Below the pieces are notes generated by a model. The model had not been told where the DNA came from. It did not search any database and saw only the letters and a program-made list of their open reading frames with translations. From Streptomyces lincolnensis (GTDB lineage Bacteria; Actinomycetota; Actinomycetes; Streptomycetales; Streptomycetaceae), in assembly GCF_021173675.1 (NCBI RefSeq), contig NZ_JAIHON010000016.1, positions 62,417 to 126,416 of the forward strand: DNA of 64,000 nt, in the 5' to 3' direction. The first letter of the stretch is position 1. Each line of letters starts with the position of its first letter. The position numbers were made by a program, and so were the translations under genes. Positions 7,280 through 15,077 of the stretch are shown here, piece after piece.

Positions 7280-9475
7280 TCAGGGCAGGGGGTGGGCGCG
7301 CAGGCGGTTGCCGCGCAGGACGTACAGGGTGCGGGCGTCGGCGAGGAGCTGGACGGCGACGGCTTCGCTGTCGACGGACTTGAGGGTCCAGGCCGTCCTG
7401 TGGGTGCGCGGGTCCACGGCGACCGCGTCCTCGGGGGCGCCGCCGAGGCCGTCGCCGGTCTGCGGGAAGACGTAGCCGCCCGCGAGCAGCGGTGGCGGTG
7501 AGGCGCCGCCGGAGATGGTGCCGGGGCGCTCCCAGCTCCACAGCAGCTTCTTGTCGTCGCGGCCCACGGCCACCAGGTCCTGGCCGACGATGGTCACGTA
7601 CACGGTGGCCCCGTCGATGGTCGAACCGCCGTACATGACATGCCCCTTCAGCTCCGTCCCCAGTTCCTCCGGGTCGACGCTCCACCGGGTGCGGCCGGTG
7701 CGCAGGTCGACGCAGAGGCAGCCGCGTCCGGCGATCACGGCCACGCCCTGTCCCGCTGTGACGCTGCGGTCGGTCAGCTCGTCGTACCTGCGGTCCAGGG
7801 CGGAGGCGGCCAGGGCGCGGCGCCACATCGGGGCGCCGGTGTCCGCCCGGTACGCGGTGACCGCGTCGTTCTCCAGGAACAGCAGCACCCCTTCGGCGAC
7901 CGCTCCGACCGCGCCCTCGGCGGGGCTGGGCGGCAGGCGGCGGCGCCAGCGCAGCCGGCGGGCGGCGAGGTCGTAGGCGAGCAGGTGGCGGTCCAGGTCC
8001 TGGTGCTTGTCGCCGTAGGCGGCGCCCGACCGGTGTCCCATGGCGTAGACGGTGCGGGTGTCGGCCGCGAACACGGGGGCGAGCAGCAGGTCGAAGCTGA
8101 CGCCGAGCGGGGCGCTGAACCAGACGCGGCCGTCGGACGCCTCCACGGCGGCGAGCCGGCCGCTGGGGCCGGTGCCCCGGCCGACGACGGCCGTGCCGCA
8201 CGCCCTGAACTGGCCGCCGATGTTCTCGGCCGTCCACCGCAGTACGCCCCGGCGGGCGTCGATGCCGTGGACCTGGTTGTCGCTCGCGGGGACCAGGAGG
8301 GTGCCGTCGACGAGGGCGGCCACCCGGCGGGTGCCGACGTTGACGTCGAAGTCGCCGCGGTACTCCCAGCGGGCGCCCGGGGGCCCGCCGGGGCGCTCGG
8401 ACGCGGTGCGGGACGGCGAGGGGCCGGGCTCGGCCGCCTGGGCCGTCCGTCCGGTCCGCCGTTCCTCGGGCCGGGTCGCCCAGACGGCGCCGCCCGCTCC
8501 GGCGAGGGCGACCGCGGCGGCACCGGTGAGCAGTCGGCGGCGGGTGAGACGGGCGGGGCCGGGCGGCTCCGGGACGGTCCGGGGTGGCGGGGGTTCGCCG
8601 ATCCGGGCGGTGCGGGCGGCGATGTCGGCGAGGACGGGGGCGGGCAGCCGGTCGCCGAACCAGCCCTCGCCGCCCGCCCGTTCGGCGACGGCGCCGGCCG
8701 TGGGACGGGCATCGGCCTCCTTGTCCAGGCAGTCGGCGAGCAGGGGCCGCAGCTCCTCGGGTGCCGCGTCGAGTTCGGGGTCCTGGTGGGTGATGCGGTA
8801 GAGCACCTCGTCCGGCCGGCCCTCGCCGAAGGGCGGCCGGCCGCAGGCGGCGTACGTCAGTACCGAGCCGAGCGCGAACACATCGCCGGGCGGTCCGGCC
8901 GGGCCGTCGGCGGCGAGCTGCTCGGGGGCCATGTAGGCGGGGGTGCCGGGGCTCTCGCCGGCCTGGGTGAGGTCACCGGCGTGCGCGGCCCGCGCGATGC
9001 CGAAGTCGACGAGGACCGGGCGGGCGGGGGTGAGCAGGATGTTGGAGGGCTTGAGGTCCCGGTGGACGACGCCCGCCCGGTGCAGTGCGGCCAGCGCGCC
9101 GGCGAGGTGGGCGGCGAGGGCGCGCAGGGGCCCCTCGGGCCAGGGCCCGTGGGCGGCGACGGCCTCGGCGAGCGAGGGGCCCAGGACGTAGGCGGTGGCC
9201 AGCCAGGGCCGGGAGCCGTCCGTGTCGGCGCCGGAGAACGGCGGTACGTACGGCAGGTCGCCGAGCGCCCGCACGGTCTCGGTCTCCCTGCGGAACCGTT
9301 CGACCAGGTCCGGGTCGCCGGTGAGGTGCGGATGCACGGCCTTGAGCGCGACCGTGCGGCCGGTGGGCGTCCGGGCGAGGTAGACCGTGCCCATGCCGCC
9401 GGCGCCGAGCCGGGCCAGCAACCGGTGGCCTCCGATGAGGTCGGGGTCGTCGTCGGTGAGGGGGTACGGCGGCAT
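7280..9475 (-). CDS. Membrane Ser/Thr protein kinase with C-terminal PQQ beta-propeller
   Basis: Pkn/STPK-type Hanks kinase, probably a sensor with the kinase inside and the propeller outside. The kinase domain (about 15-275) has the glycine loop LGAGGMGTVY, Lys45, HRDLKPSN with catalytic Asp140, VDFG at 156-159 and APEQL. A membrane segment (about 316-333) follows a twin-arginine-like RRR. The remaining 390 residues carry PQQ-like blade repeats (for example VHGIDARRGVLRWTAEN, CVDLRTGRTRW). The frame stays open far upstream, but ATG 9473-9475 starts the first kinase-like sequence and lies 6 bases after the preceding stop. The ligand is unknown. Third gene of a three-gene kinase run. Confidence 0.88.
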   Translation of the reverse strand: MPPYPLTDDDPDLIGGHRLLARLGAGGMGTVYLARTPTGRTVALKAVHPHLTGDPDLVERFRRETETVRALGDLPYVPPFSGADTDGSRPWLATAYVLGPSLAEAVAAHGPWPEGPLRALAAHLAGALAALHRAGVVHRDLKPSNILLTPARPVLVDFGIARAAHAGDLTQAGESPGTPAYMAPEQLAADGPAGPPGDVFALGSVLTYAACGRPPFGEGRPDEVLYRITHQDPELDAAPEELRPLLADCLDKEADARPTAGAVAERAGGEGWFGDRLPAPVLADIAARTARIGEPPPPRTVPEPPGPARLTRRRLLTGAAAVALAGAGGAVWATRPEERRTGRTAQAAEPGPSPSRTASERPGGPPGARWEYRGDFDVNVGTRRVAALVDGTLLVPASDNQVHGIDARRGVLRWTAENIGGQFRACGTAVVGRGTGPSGRLAAVEASDGRVWFSAPLGVSFDLLLAPVFAADTRTVYAMGHRSGAAYGDKHQDLDRHLLAYDLAARRLRWRRRLPPSPAEGAVGAVAEGVLLFLENDAVTAYRADTGAPMWRRALAASALDRRYDELTDRSVTAGQGVAVIAGRGCLCVDLRTGRTRWSVDPEELGTELKGHVMYGGSTIDGATVYVTIVGQDLVAVGRDDKKLLWSWERPGTISGGASPPPLLAGGYVFPQTGDGLGGAPEDAVAVDPRTHRTAWTLKSVDSEAVAVQLLADARTLYVLRGNRLRAHPLP

Positions 9476-9480
9476 CGCGG

Positions 9481-11466
9481 TCACCCGGCCGGGAAGGCGA
9501 AGACGGAGGCGCCGTTCATGATCACGGCGATGTCGTTCACGGTGTGGACCTCGTAGAGGGAGGAGGCCGACTGCTTGCTCTGGAAGGTCCATTTGACCGC
9601 TCCGTTGCGCGGATCGAGGGCCACCACCCCGGCGCCCCGGCCGAACGCCAGCAGGGTGCGCCGCGAGCGGGTCAGGGCCAGGCCCGGGGCGCTCTTCACC
9701 AGCGCGTAGGGCGGGTCGGGCAGCAGGGTGCGGCGCCAGATCTCGCGGCCCCGTACGGGGTCGATCGCGAAGACGTTGCGCCGGGCGTCGGTGACGTAGA
9801 GGACGGTGCCGAGGCCGGGGACCTCCACCGCCGTCGGGGTGCTGACCACGGGCGGTTCGCCGGGCCCGCCGTCGTCGCTGAGGTTGAGCCGCCACACCGG
9901 CTTGTTCACCCGCAGCGGCGCGGCCGACAGCCGGCCGTCGCCGAAGGCGTAGATGTGCCCGGTGAGCCGGTTCACCGACAGCTTGCCGCCGCTGGGCGTC
10001 CAGGTGTGGCGGAAGGGGCGGCCCATGGTTCCGGTGCGCGGGTCGACGTCGGCGAGGACGACGCCTCCCTCGACGGCGTACATCACCTTGAGGTCGTCGG
10101 GGGCGATCTCCAGCATGGCCTCCCCCTCCTCCCCCGCCGGTACCTTCAGGCGCCAGCGTTCGGCGCGGGCGGCGGTGTCGAAGGCGATGACGTACGTCCG
10201 CGGGACGGTGCCCGGGACGGTGTTCTCGCGGCCGACGGCCCGGTAGTACAGGAGGTCGCGCCCCCTGTCGTATCCGGCGACCGCGTCGACGGTGAGGTCG
10301 GGGTGAGTGGTCCGCTCGGTCCACCGCTGCCGGCCGTCGGCGGTGGAGACGGCGAGGAAGCGGTCGTTGCGGGTGAGGATGAGCGTGCCCGGTTCCGTGG
10401 AGACGAGCGTCTCGCGGGTGTCGAACCCGCCGCGCTGCCACACCGGCCGGCCGTCGGTCATGCTCAGGGCGGTCAGCTCGGGGTGCTCCACGAGGTAGAT
10501 CACCTTGCCGTCGCTGTGCCAGAGCAGGCCGTTGTACTGCCACAGGAACTCGTTCTTGGAGTCGTAGCGCCACAGCGCGGCCGGCGGTGTGCCGCGCACA
10601 GCGGTCGCCCCGGTGGTCGTACGGCGGGTGGTGACGGCCGGTGAGGTCAGTGCCTGGGTGCCGCCGCGCCCGGTCACCCAGCCGGCCACCGAGCCCGCGC
10701 CGAGCAGCAGTCCGGCCCCGGCGGCGGTGAGCAGGGTGCGGCGGGCGGGGCGGGCGGCGGGGGCCCGGGGCGGGGTGTCGGTGGCGGACTCCAGGGCCAG
10801 GGCGCGGTCCGCCTGGCGGGCGAGGGCGCCGACCAGGCGGGCGGGCGCCTCGAACGGCTCCTCGCCGAGTTCGTCCAGCAACTCCTGGGCGCTGGGCCGC
10901 TGTTCGGGCTCCTCGTGGGAGCAGCGGCGCAGCAGCGGGTCGTCGGGGGCGCGGCCTGCTCCGGCGTGGGTGAGCAGGTCGCCGAGGGCCGCGATGTCGT
11001 CCGGGGCGGTGCCCGTGCGGCGGGGCCGGGTCAGACGGGGGCCGTCCGGGGTGAGGAGTACGGCGTCGGCGGTGAGCGCTCCGTGCGGGACGCCCCGCGC
11101 GTGCAGCCGGGCCAGCGGTGCGGCGAGGCGGCCGGCGAGGGCGCGGACGGTGCCGTGCGGCAGACCGGCGTACATCAGGGCGCCGGCCTCGGCGAGGGTG
11201 AGGGCCGGCACGTAACGCCAGGCCAGCCAGGGCGGCCGGGCCGCGGTGCCGTCCTCCAGGAGCTCGGGGAAGCCGGGGCCGGCCGCGGCGCGCAGGGCGG
11301 CGGTCGTGGCGCGGGCGTGCTCGTCGCGGACCAGGGTGATCTCGGCGAGGCCCTCCGCGGCCGGGCGCCTGGCCAGCAGCCGTGGTTCACCGCCCGCGGG
11401 TGTGAGCCTGGCCAGCAGGACGTATGCCCCCAGGACCCTGATGTCGTCGGCGCGCAGCTCTTCCAT
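9481..11466 (-). CDS. Pseudokinase-PQQ membrane protein
   Basis: A 661-residue paralogue of its two neighbours: kinase-like fold (about 10-225), membrane segment around 243-266, then a PQQ-like propeller. The kinase signatures are lost. The glycine loop has become LARLTPAGGEP, the catalytic loop reads HGALTADAVLL (128-138) where HRDLKPSNIL is expected, and no DFG is present (LTRPRRTG). It should not phosphorylate; it may bind or tune the flanking kinases. I chose ATG 11464-11466 because a GGGGGGG ribosome site sits just upstream; an in-frame start at 11514 is possible. The stop is 6 bases before the next kinase start, so the two are co-transcribed. Confidence 0.82.
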   Translation of the reverse strand: MEELRADDIRVLGAYVLLARLTPAGGEPRLLARRPAAEGLAEITLVRDEHARATTAALRAAAGPGFPELLEDGTAARPPWLAWRYVPALTLAEAGALMYAGLPHGTVRALAGRLAAPLARLHARGVPHGALTADAVLLTPDGPRLTRPRRTGTAPDDIAALGDLLTHAGAGRAPDDPLLRRCSHEEPEQRPSAQELLDELGEEPFEAPARLVGALARQADRALALESATDTPPRAPAARPARRTLLTAAGAGLLLGAGSVAGWVTGRGGTQALTSPAVTTRRTTTGATAVRGTPPAALWRYDSKNEFLWQYNGLLWHSDGKVIYLVEHPELTALSMTDGRPVWQRGGFDTRETLVSTEPGTLILTRNDRFLAVSTADGRQRWTERTTHPDLTVDAVAGYDRGRDLLYYRAVGRENTVPGTVPRTYVIAFDTAARAERWRLKVPAGEEGEAMLEIAPDDLKVMYAVEGGVVLADVDPRTGTMGRPFRHTWTPSGGKLSVNRLTGHIYAFGDGRLSAAPLRVNKPVWRLNLSDDGGPGEPPVVSTPTAVEVPGLGTVLYVTDARRNVFAIDPVRGREIWRRTLLPDPPYALVKSAPGLALTRSRRTLLAFGRGAGVVALDPRNGAVKWTFQSKQSASSLYEVHTVNDIAVIMNGASVFAFPAG

Positions 11467-11546
11467 GCGATCCCCCCCGTCGCCCGTGTCGCTCCCGGCG
11501 CACTTCGCGAACACGGGCTATGACGTTCGCGCGGGCGGCGGCCGTT

Positions 11547-13682
11547 TCACAGCGTGGGCATGGCGCGCAGGGTGGTGCGGCGGGCGACGAACACCCGTCC
11601 GGCGGCGCCGGCGAGCCGCCAGCCCGCCTGCTCTGCCTGGTCGTCGAAGGTCCACAGCACCTTGCCGGAGCGGATGTCGACGGTGTAGACGCCTTCGTCG
11701 GCGCCCTGGCCGTTCGTGGAATCAGCCGGGTTGCCCATCAGGCCGTACAGCGCGTGTCCGATGACGACGTCCGCCCACAGCGGTATGCCGCTGTACGCCA
11801 GGGGTGCGGTCCAGCGGGTGTCGCCCGAGTCGGCGTCCAGGCACCACAGTTCGGCGCCCATCCCGGCGTAGACGCGGCCGCCGGCGACGGTGGGGGCGCT
11901 GTAGAAGCCGAGGTCCTCGTTCTGGCGCCAGCGGACCTCGCGGGTGCGGGCGTCGAGGAGGGTGAGGGGGCGGCCGCCGACGCAGAAGCCCCCGTCGTGC
12001 ACGGCGGGGGCCGGGGCGCCGGCCGCCCCGCCCTTCCAGAGCACGGGCCTGCCCATGTTCCAGGTCCAACTCGACGCACCGGTACCGGTGTCGAGGACCT
12101 GCGCCAGTCCGTCGTCGGTGGTGATCATCAGGCGCTGCCGGGTCACGGCGGCCCGGGCGGTACCGCTGCCGCCGACGGCCCGCACGGAGGTCCAGCGGAT
12201 TCGACGGTCCGTCAGTTCCACGGCGAGCGCGTGGCGTCGGCGGTCCAGGACGTACGCCGCCCGGTCGTCCACGGCGAGCGTCTGCACGGCGCCGATGTCC
12301 GCGGTCCGCCAACGCGGCTGTCCGGTACGGGAGTCGAGCGCGGTGAGCCGGCCGTCGCCGGTGACGACGAGGATCGCGGTACCGGCGACGAGGAGGGCGC
12401 CGTGCCGGTCGGGGGGTTGGTCACCGCTCCAGCTCCAGGCGAGGCGTCCGGTGTGCTGGAGCCAGGCGCCCACACCGTCCGGGGTGCCCGCGGCGACGAC
12501 CCGCCCGACGGCGACGGGGGCGGGGCCCGCCGGGTGCACGCCCTCGGTCTGCCACAGGGCCGCGGGGACGACGTCGGCGGTGGGACCGACGAGCGGCGCG
12601 GCCACGGGCACGCCGTTCTCCGTACGCCGGCCCGGCGGCGGCACCGGCCGGTCCCGCCCGAAGACCCACCAGGCACCGGCCGCGGTCCCGGCGCCTCCGG
12701 CGAGGCCCGCCAGGATCGCCCGCCGCGAGGGACGCCGCCGCGGGGCGACGGTTCCGAGCAGGGCCTCGGCTCCGGTGGCGCGGCGGTCGATCTCGGTGGC
12801 GAGGAGGGGGGTGAGCCAGGGGGTGGGGTGCGGGGCGGACGGCTGTGGCGTGGGCGGAGGGGTGGCGGGGAGGGCAGGGTCCTCGCCCCACAGCACCAGC
12901 TCCCCCGGCGTCGGTCGCCGTGCCGGGTCCTTCGCCAGGCAGGCCCGGACGGTGCCGAGGAGTTCTCGCGGTACGCCCTCCAGCCGGGGTTCCTCGTGGA
13001 CCACGCGGTAGCCGACCGCGGCCGGATGGCCGGAGCCGAAGGGGCCCCGGCCGGTGCAGGCGAAGGCGAGGACCGCGCCCAGGGCGAAGACGTCGGCGGC
13101 GGGCCCCGCGCGGCGGCCGGTGATCTGTTCCGGGGGCGCGTAGCCGGGTGTGGCGGGGGCCAGGCCCGGCTGGGTGAGGGTCAGGCCGTACTCGGGGCGG
13201 GCGATGCCGAAGTCGATGATCCTGGCGCCGGAGCGGGTCAGGACGATGTTGGAGGGCTTGAGGTCCCGGTGCACCAGGCCCGCCTCGTGGATCAGGGCGA
13301 CCGTGCGGGCCAGCTCCGCGAGCAGCGCCCGGGCCCCGTCCGCGGCGAAGGCGCCGTAGGTGGTCACCGCCTCGTGCAGGGTCGGCCCCGCGAGGTACTC
13401 GGCGGCGATCCAGGGGACGGGGCCGTCGACGTCGTGGCCCAGCACGGCGGCCACGCCCGGTCCGCGCACCGCCGAGGCGGCCTCGGCCTCGCGCCCGAAC
13501 CGCCGCAGCATCGAGGCGTCCTGCGCCGCCCCGTCCCGCAGCACCTTCACCGCCGCCGCCCGCCCCCGCGGATCCCGCCCGAGGTACACCGCCCCCATGC
13601 CGCCCTCGCCGAGCGGCGCGAGGATGCGGTACGGCCCGATCCAGCGCGCGGGTTCGGCCGCCCCCGTTCCATGGCCCCCCAC
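11547..13682 (-). CDS. Membrane Ser/Thr protein kinase with PQQ beta-propeller
   Basis: 711 residues. An intact Hanks kinase domain at about 18-275 has LGEGGMGAVY, Lys46, HRDLKPSN with Asp140, IDFG at 156-159 and PPEQI. A proline-rich linker and a single membrane segment (RRAILAGLAGGAGTAAGAW) follow, then a PQQ-like propeller of several blades (LTALDSRTGQPRW, LWCLDADSGDTRW). The start is GTG 13680-13682. Likely first gene of the kinase/pseudokinase/kinase run, with 80 bases before the next gene. It starts about 100 bases from the LacI operator at 13781, on the opposite strand, so the region between is a divergent promoter. Confidence 0.87.
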   Translation of the reverse strand: MGGHGTGAAEPARWIGPYRILAPLGEGGMGAVYLGRDPRGRAAAVKVLRDGAAQDASMLRRFGREAEAASAVRGPGVAAVLGHDVDGPVPWIAAEYLAGPTLHEAVTTYGAFAADGARALLAELARTVALIHEAGLVHRDLKPSNIVLTRSGARIIDFGIARPEYGLTLTQPGLAPATPGYAPPEQITGRRAGPAADVFALGAVLAFACTGRGPFGSGHPAAVGYRVVHEEPRLEGVPRELLGTVRACLAKDPARRPTPGELVLWGEDPALPATPPPTPQPSAPHPTPWLTPLLATEIDRRATGAEALLGTVAPRRRPSRRAILAGLAGGAGTAAGAWWVFGRDRPVPPPGRRTENGVPVAAPLVGPTADVVPAALWQTEGVHPAGPAPVAVGRVVAAGTPDGVGAWLQHTGRLAWSWSGDQPPDRHGALLVAGTAILVVTGDGRLTALDSRTGQPRWRTADIGAVQTLAVDDRAAYVLDRRRHALAVELTDRRIRWTSVRAVGGSGTARAAVTRQRLMITTDDGLAQVLDTGTGASSWTWNMGRPVLWKGGAAGAPAPAVHDGGFCVGGRPLTLLDARTREVRWRQNEDLGFYSAPTVAGGRVYAGMGAELWCLDADSGDTRWTAPLAYSGIPLWADVVIGHALYGLMGNPADSTNGQGADEGVYTVDIRSGKVLWTFDDQAEQAGWRLAGAAGRVFVARRTTLRAMPTL

Positions 13683-13780
13683 GGCCGGTCATGGTAGGGA
13701 GGAACCCGCACCTCGGGAAGACCGGGCAGGCCGGGCGTCGTCCACGGGCCCTCGGGTCCGGGACTTCTCCGGAAAGTCTC

Positions 13781-13798
13781 TGTCGAAGCGCTTCGACA
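13781..13798. promoter_or_regulatory. Perfect 18-bp palindromic operator, LacI type
   Basis: TGTCGAAGCGCTTCGACA is a perfect palindrome with a central CG, the standard form of a LacI/GalR operator. It lies 104 bases upstream of the LacI-family gene. The core TCGAAGCGCTTCGA recurs exactly at 29646-29659 and 29828-29841, between the sugar importer and the GH3 gene. Confidence 0.8.
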
Positions 13799-13869
13799 AC
13801 CTATGGACACCCACTCCCGGTGGAGCTACTGTCGAACCACCCTCACCCGCCCTTGTTCGTACTGCGCAC

Positions 13870-13886
13870 TGTCGAAGCGCTTCACA
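13870..13886. promoter_or_regulatory. Second, imperfect operator copy before the LacI gene
   Basis: TGTCGAAGCGCTTCACA matches the upstream palindrome except for one missing base in the right arm. It lies only 16 bases before the ATG at 13903, where binding would block transcription, so autorepression is likely. A half-site (CTGTCGAACC, around 13831) lies between the two copies. Confidence 0.65.
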
Positions 13887-13902
13887 AAGCTTGGAGAGCT
13901 GG

Positions 13903-14916
13903 ATGGTCACCCTCGCCGAGGTCGCCCAGCACGCCGGAGTCTCGGCGAGCACGGTGAGCTATGTCCTCAGCGGCAAGCGGTCCATCTCCGGTGCCACCCG
14001 GCAGCGGGTCGAGGAGAGCATCCGCGAGCTGGGCTACCACCCGAACGCGGGCGCCCGCGCCCTGGCCAGCAGCAAGTCGAACATCATCGCGCTGATGATC
14101 CCGCTGCGCACCGACATGTACGTGCCGGTCATGATGGAGATCGCCATCGCGGTCGCCACCACGGCCCGCACGCACGGCTACGACGTCCTGCTGCTCACCG
14201 GCGAGGAGGGCCCCGACGCCGTGCGCCGCGTCACCGGCAGCGGGCTCGCCGACGCGATGATCGTGATGGACGTGGAACTCCACGACGAACGGCTGCCGTT
14301 GCTGCGCGACACCGACCAGCCCTCCGTCCTCATCGGCCTGCCCGCCGACACCTCGGGGCTGACCTGTGTGGACCTGGACTTCCGGGCGACGGGCGCACTG
14401 TGCGTGGAACACCTGGCGATGCTGGGACACCGCGACATCGCTGTCATCGGCGAGGCCCCGGCGGTCTACGAGCGGCACACCGGCTTCGCCGAGCGCACCC
14501 TCGACGGACTGCGCTCGCGCGCCGGGGAGTTGGGCGTACGGCTGCTGCACCGGCCGTGCGACGGCGGCTACGACGCGATGGCCGTGACCCTCGCCCGGGT
14601 CCTCGACGAACGCCCGACGACCACCGGGTTCGTCGTCCAGAACGAGTCGGCGGTCGAACCGCTGCTCGCCCTGCTGCGCCAGCAGGGCAGGGCCGTCCCC
14701 GAGGACGTGTCGGTGGTGGCGATCTGCCCCGACCAGGTCGCCGTCCAGGCCTCGGTGCGGCTGACGTCGGTCGCCATCCCCGCCCAGGAGATGGGCCGGC
14801 ACGCCGTGGCGCGGCTGGTGGCCAAGCTCGACGGCCGGGAGGGCGACGAAGTCGTGCTGATCGCACCCGAGTTGACGGTGAGGGCCAGCACGGGCCCCGC
14901 GCCGACGGTCGCCTGA
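13903..14916 (+). CDS. LacI-family transcriptional regulator of the glycan locus
   Basis: 337-residue sugar-responsive repressor. The N-terminal helix-turn-helix is VTLAEVAQHAGVSASTVSYVLSG with the LacI hinge (YHPNAGARALASSKS), followed by a periplasmic-binding-protein-like effector domain to the C-terminus. The ATG at 13903 is chosen because the family starts right at VTLAEVA; the frame is open far upstream but overlaps the operators. Its own promoter carries one perfect and one imperfect palindrome of the type found at the importer/GH3 promoter, so it probably controls the whole 13.9-32.7 kb glycan locus and itself. The inducer is unknown; an oligosaccharide from xyloglucan is inferred from the enzymes. 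Confidence 0.9.
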   Translation: MVTLAEVAQHAGVSASTVSYVLSGKRSISGATRQRVEESIRELGYHPNAGARALASSKSNIIALMIPLRTDMYVPVMMEIAIAVATTARTHGYDVLLLTGEEGPDAVRRVTGSGLADAMIVMDVELHDERLPLLRDTDQPSVLIGLPADTSGLTCVDLDFRATGALCVEHLAMLGHRDIAVIGEAPAVYERHTGFAERTLDGLRSRAGELGVRLLHRPCDGGYDAMAVTLARVLDERPTTTGFVVQNESAVEPLLALLRQQGRAVPEDVSVVAICPDQVAVQASVRLTSVAIPAQEMGRHAVARLVAKLDGREGDEVVLIAPELTVRASTGPAPTVA

Positions 14917-15077
14917 AGCACTCCGGAAGCGCTCTGCAAGCGGTCCGGAAGCACCACCGAAGCACCACCAGCACTCCAGAAGCACCCGCACGCACTCCTG
15001 ACGTTCCTTCACCACCGTGCCCCGCCCGGGCACACCCCTGCCTCCACCCCGTCCTCCTTACTCCGGGAGCACTCCAC

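Noticed and set aside
9476..10573. N-terminal extension of the 7280 kinase into the upstream gene
   Set aside because: The kinase fold begins at the ATG at 9475 and the upstream frame is an Arg/Pro-rich shadow of the pseudokinase gene.
13360..13902. Upstream extension of the LacI open frame
   Set aside because: It overlaps the kinase gene on the other strand and the operators; the HTH starts right at 13903.
14917..15077. Operator before GH31 (CCGGAAGCGCTCTGC, repeated GAAGCA words)
   Set aside because: Only the AAGCGCT core resembles the palindrome and the symmetric half is missing; co-transcription with the LacI gene explains GH31 control as well.
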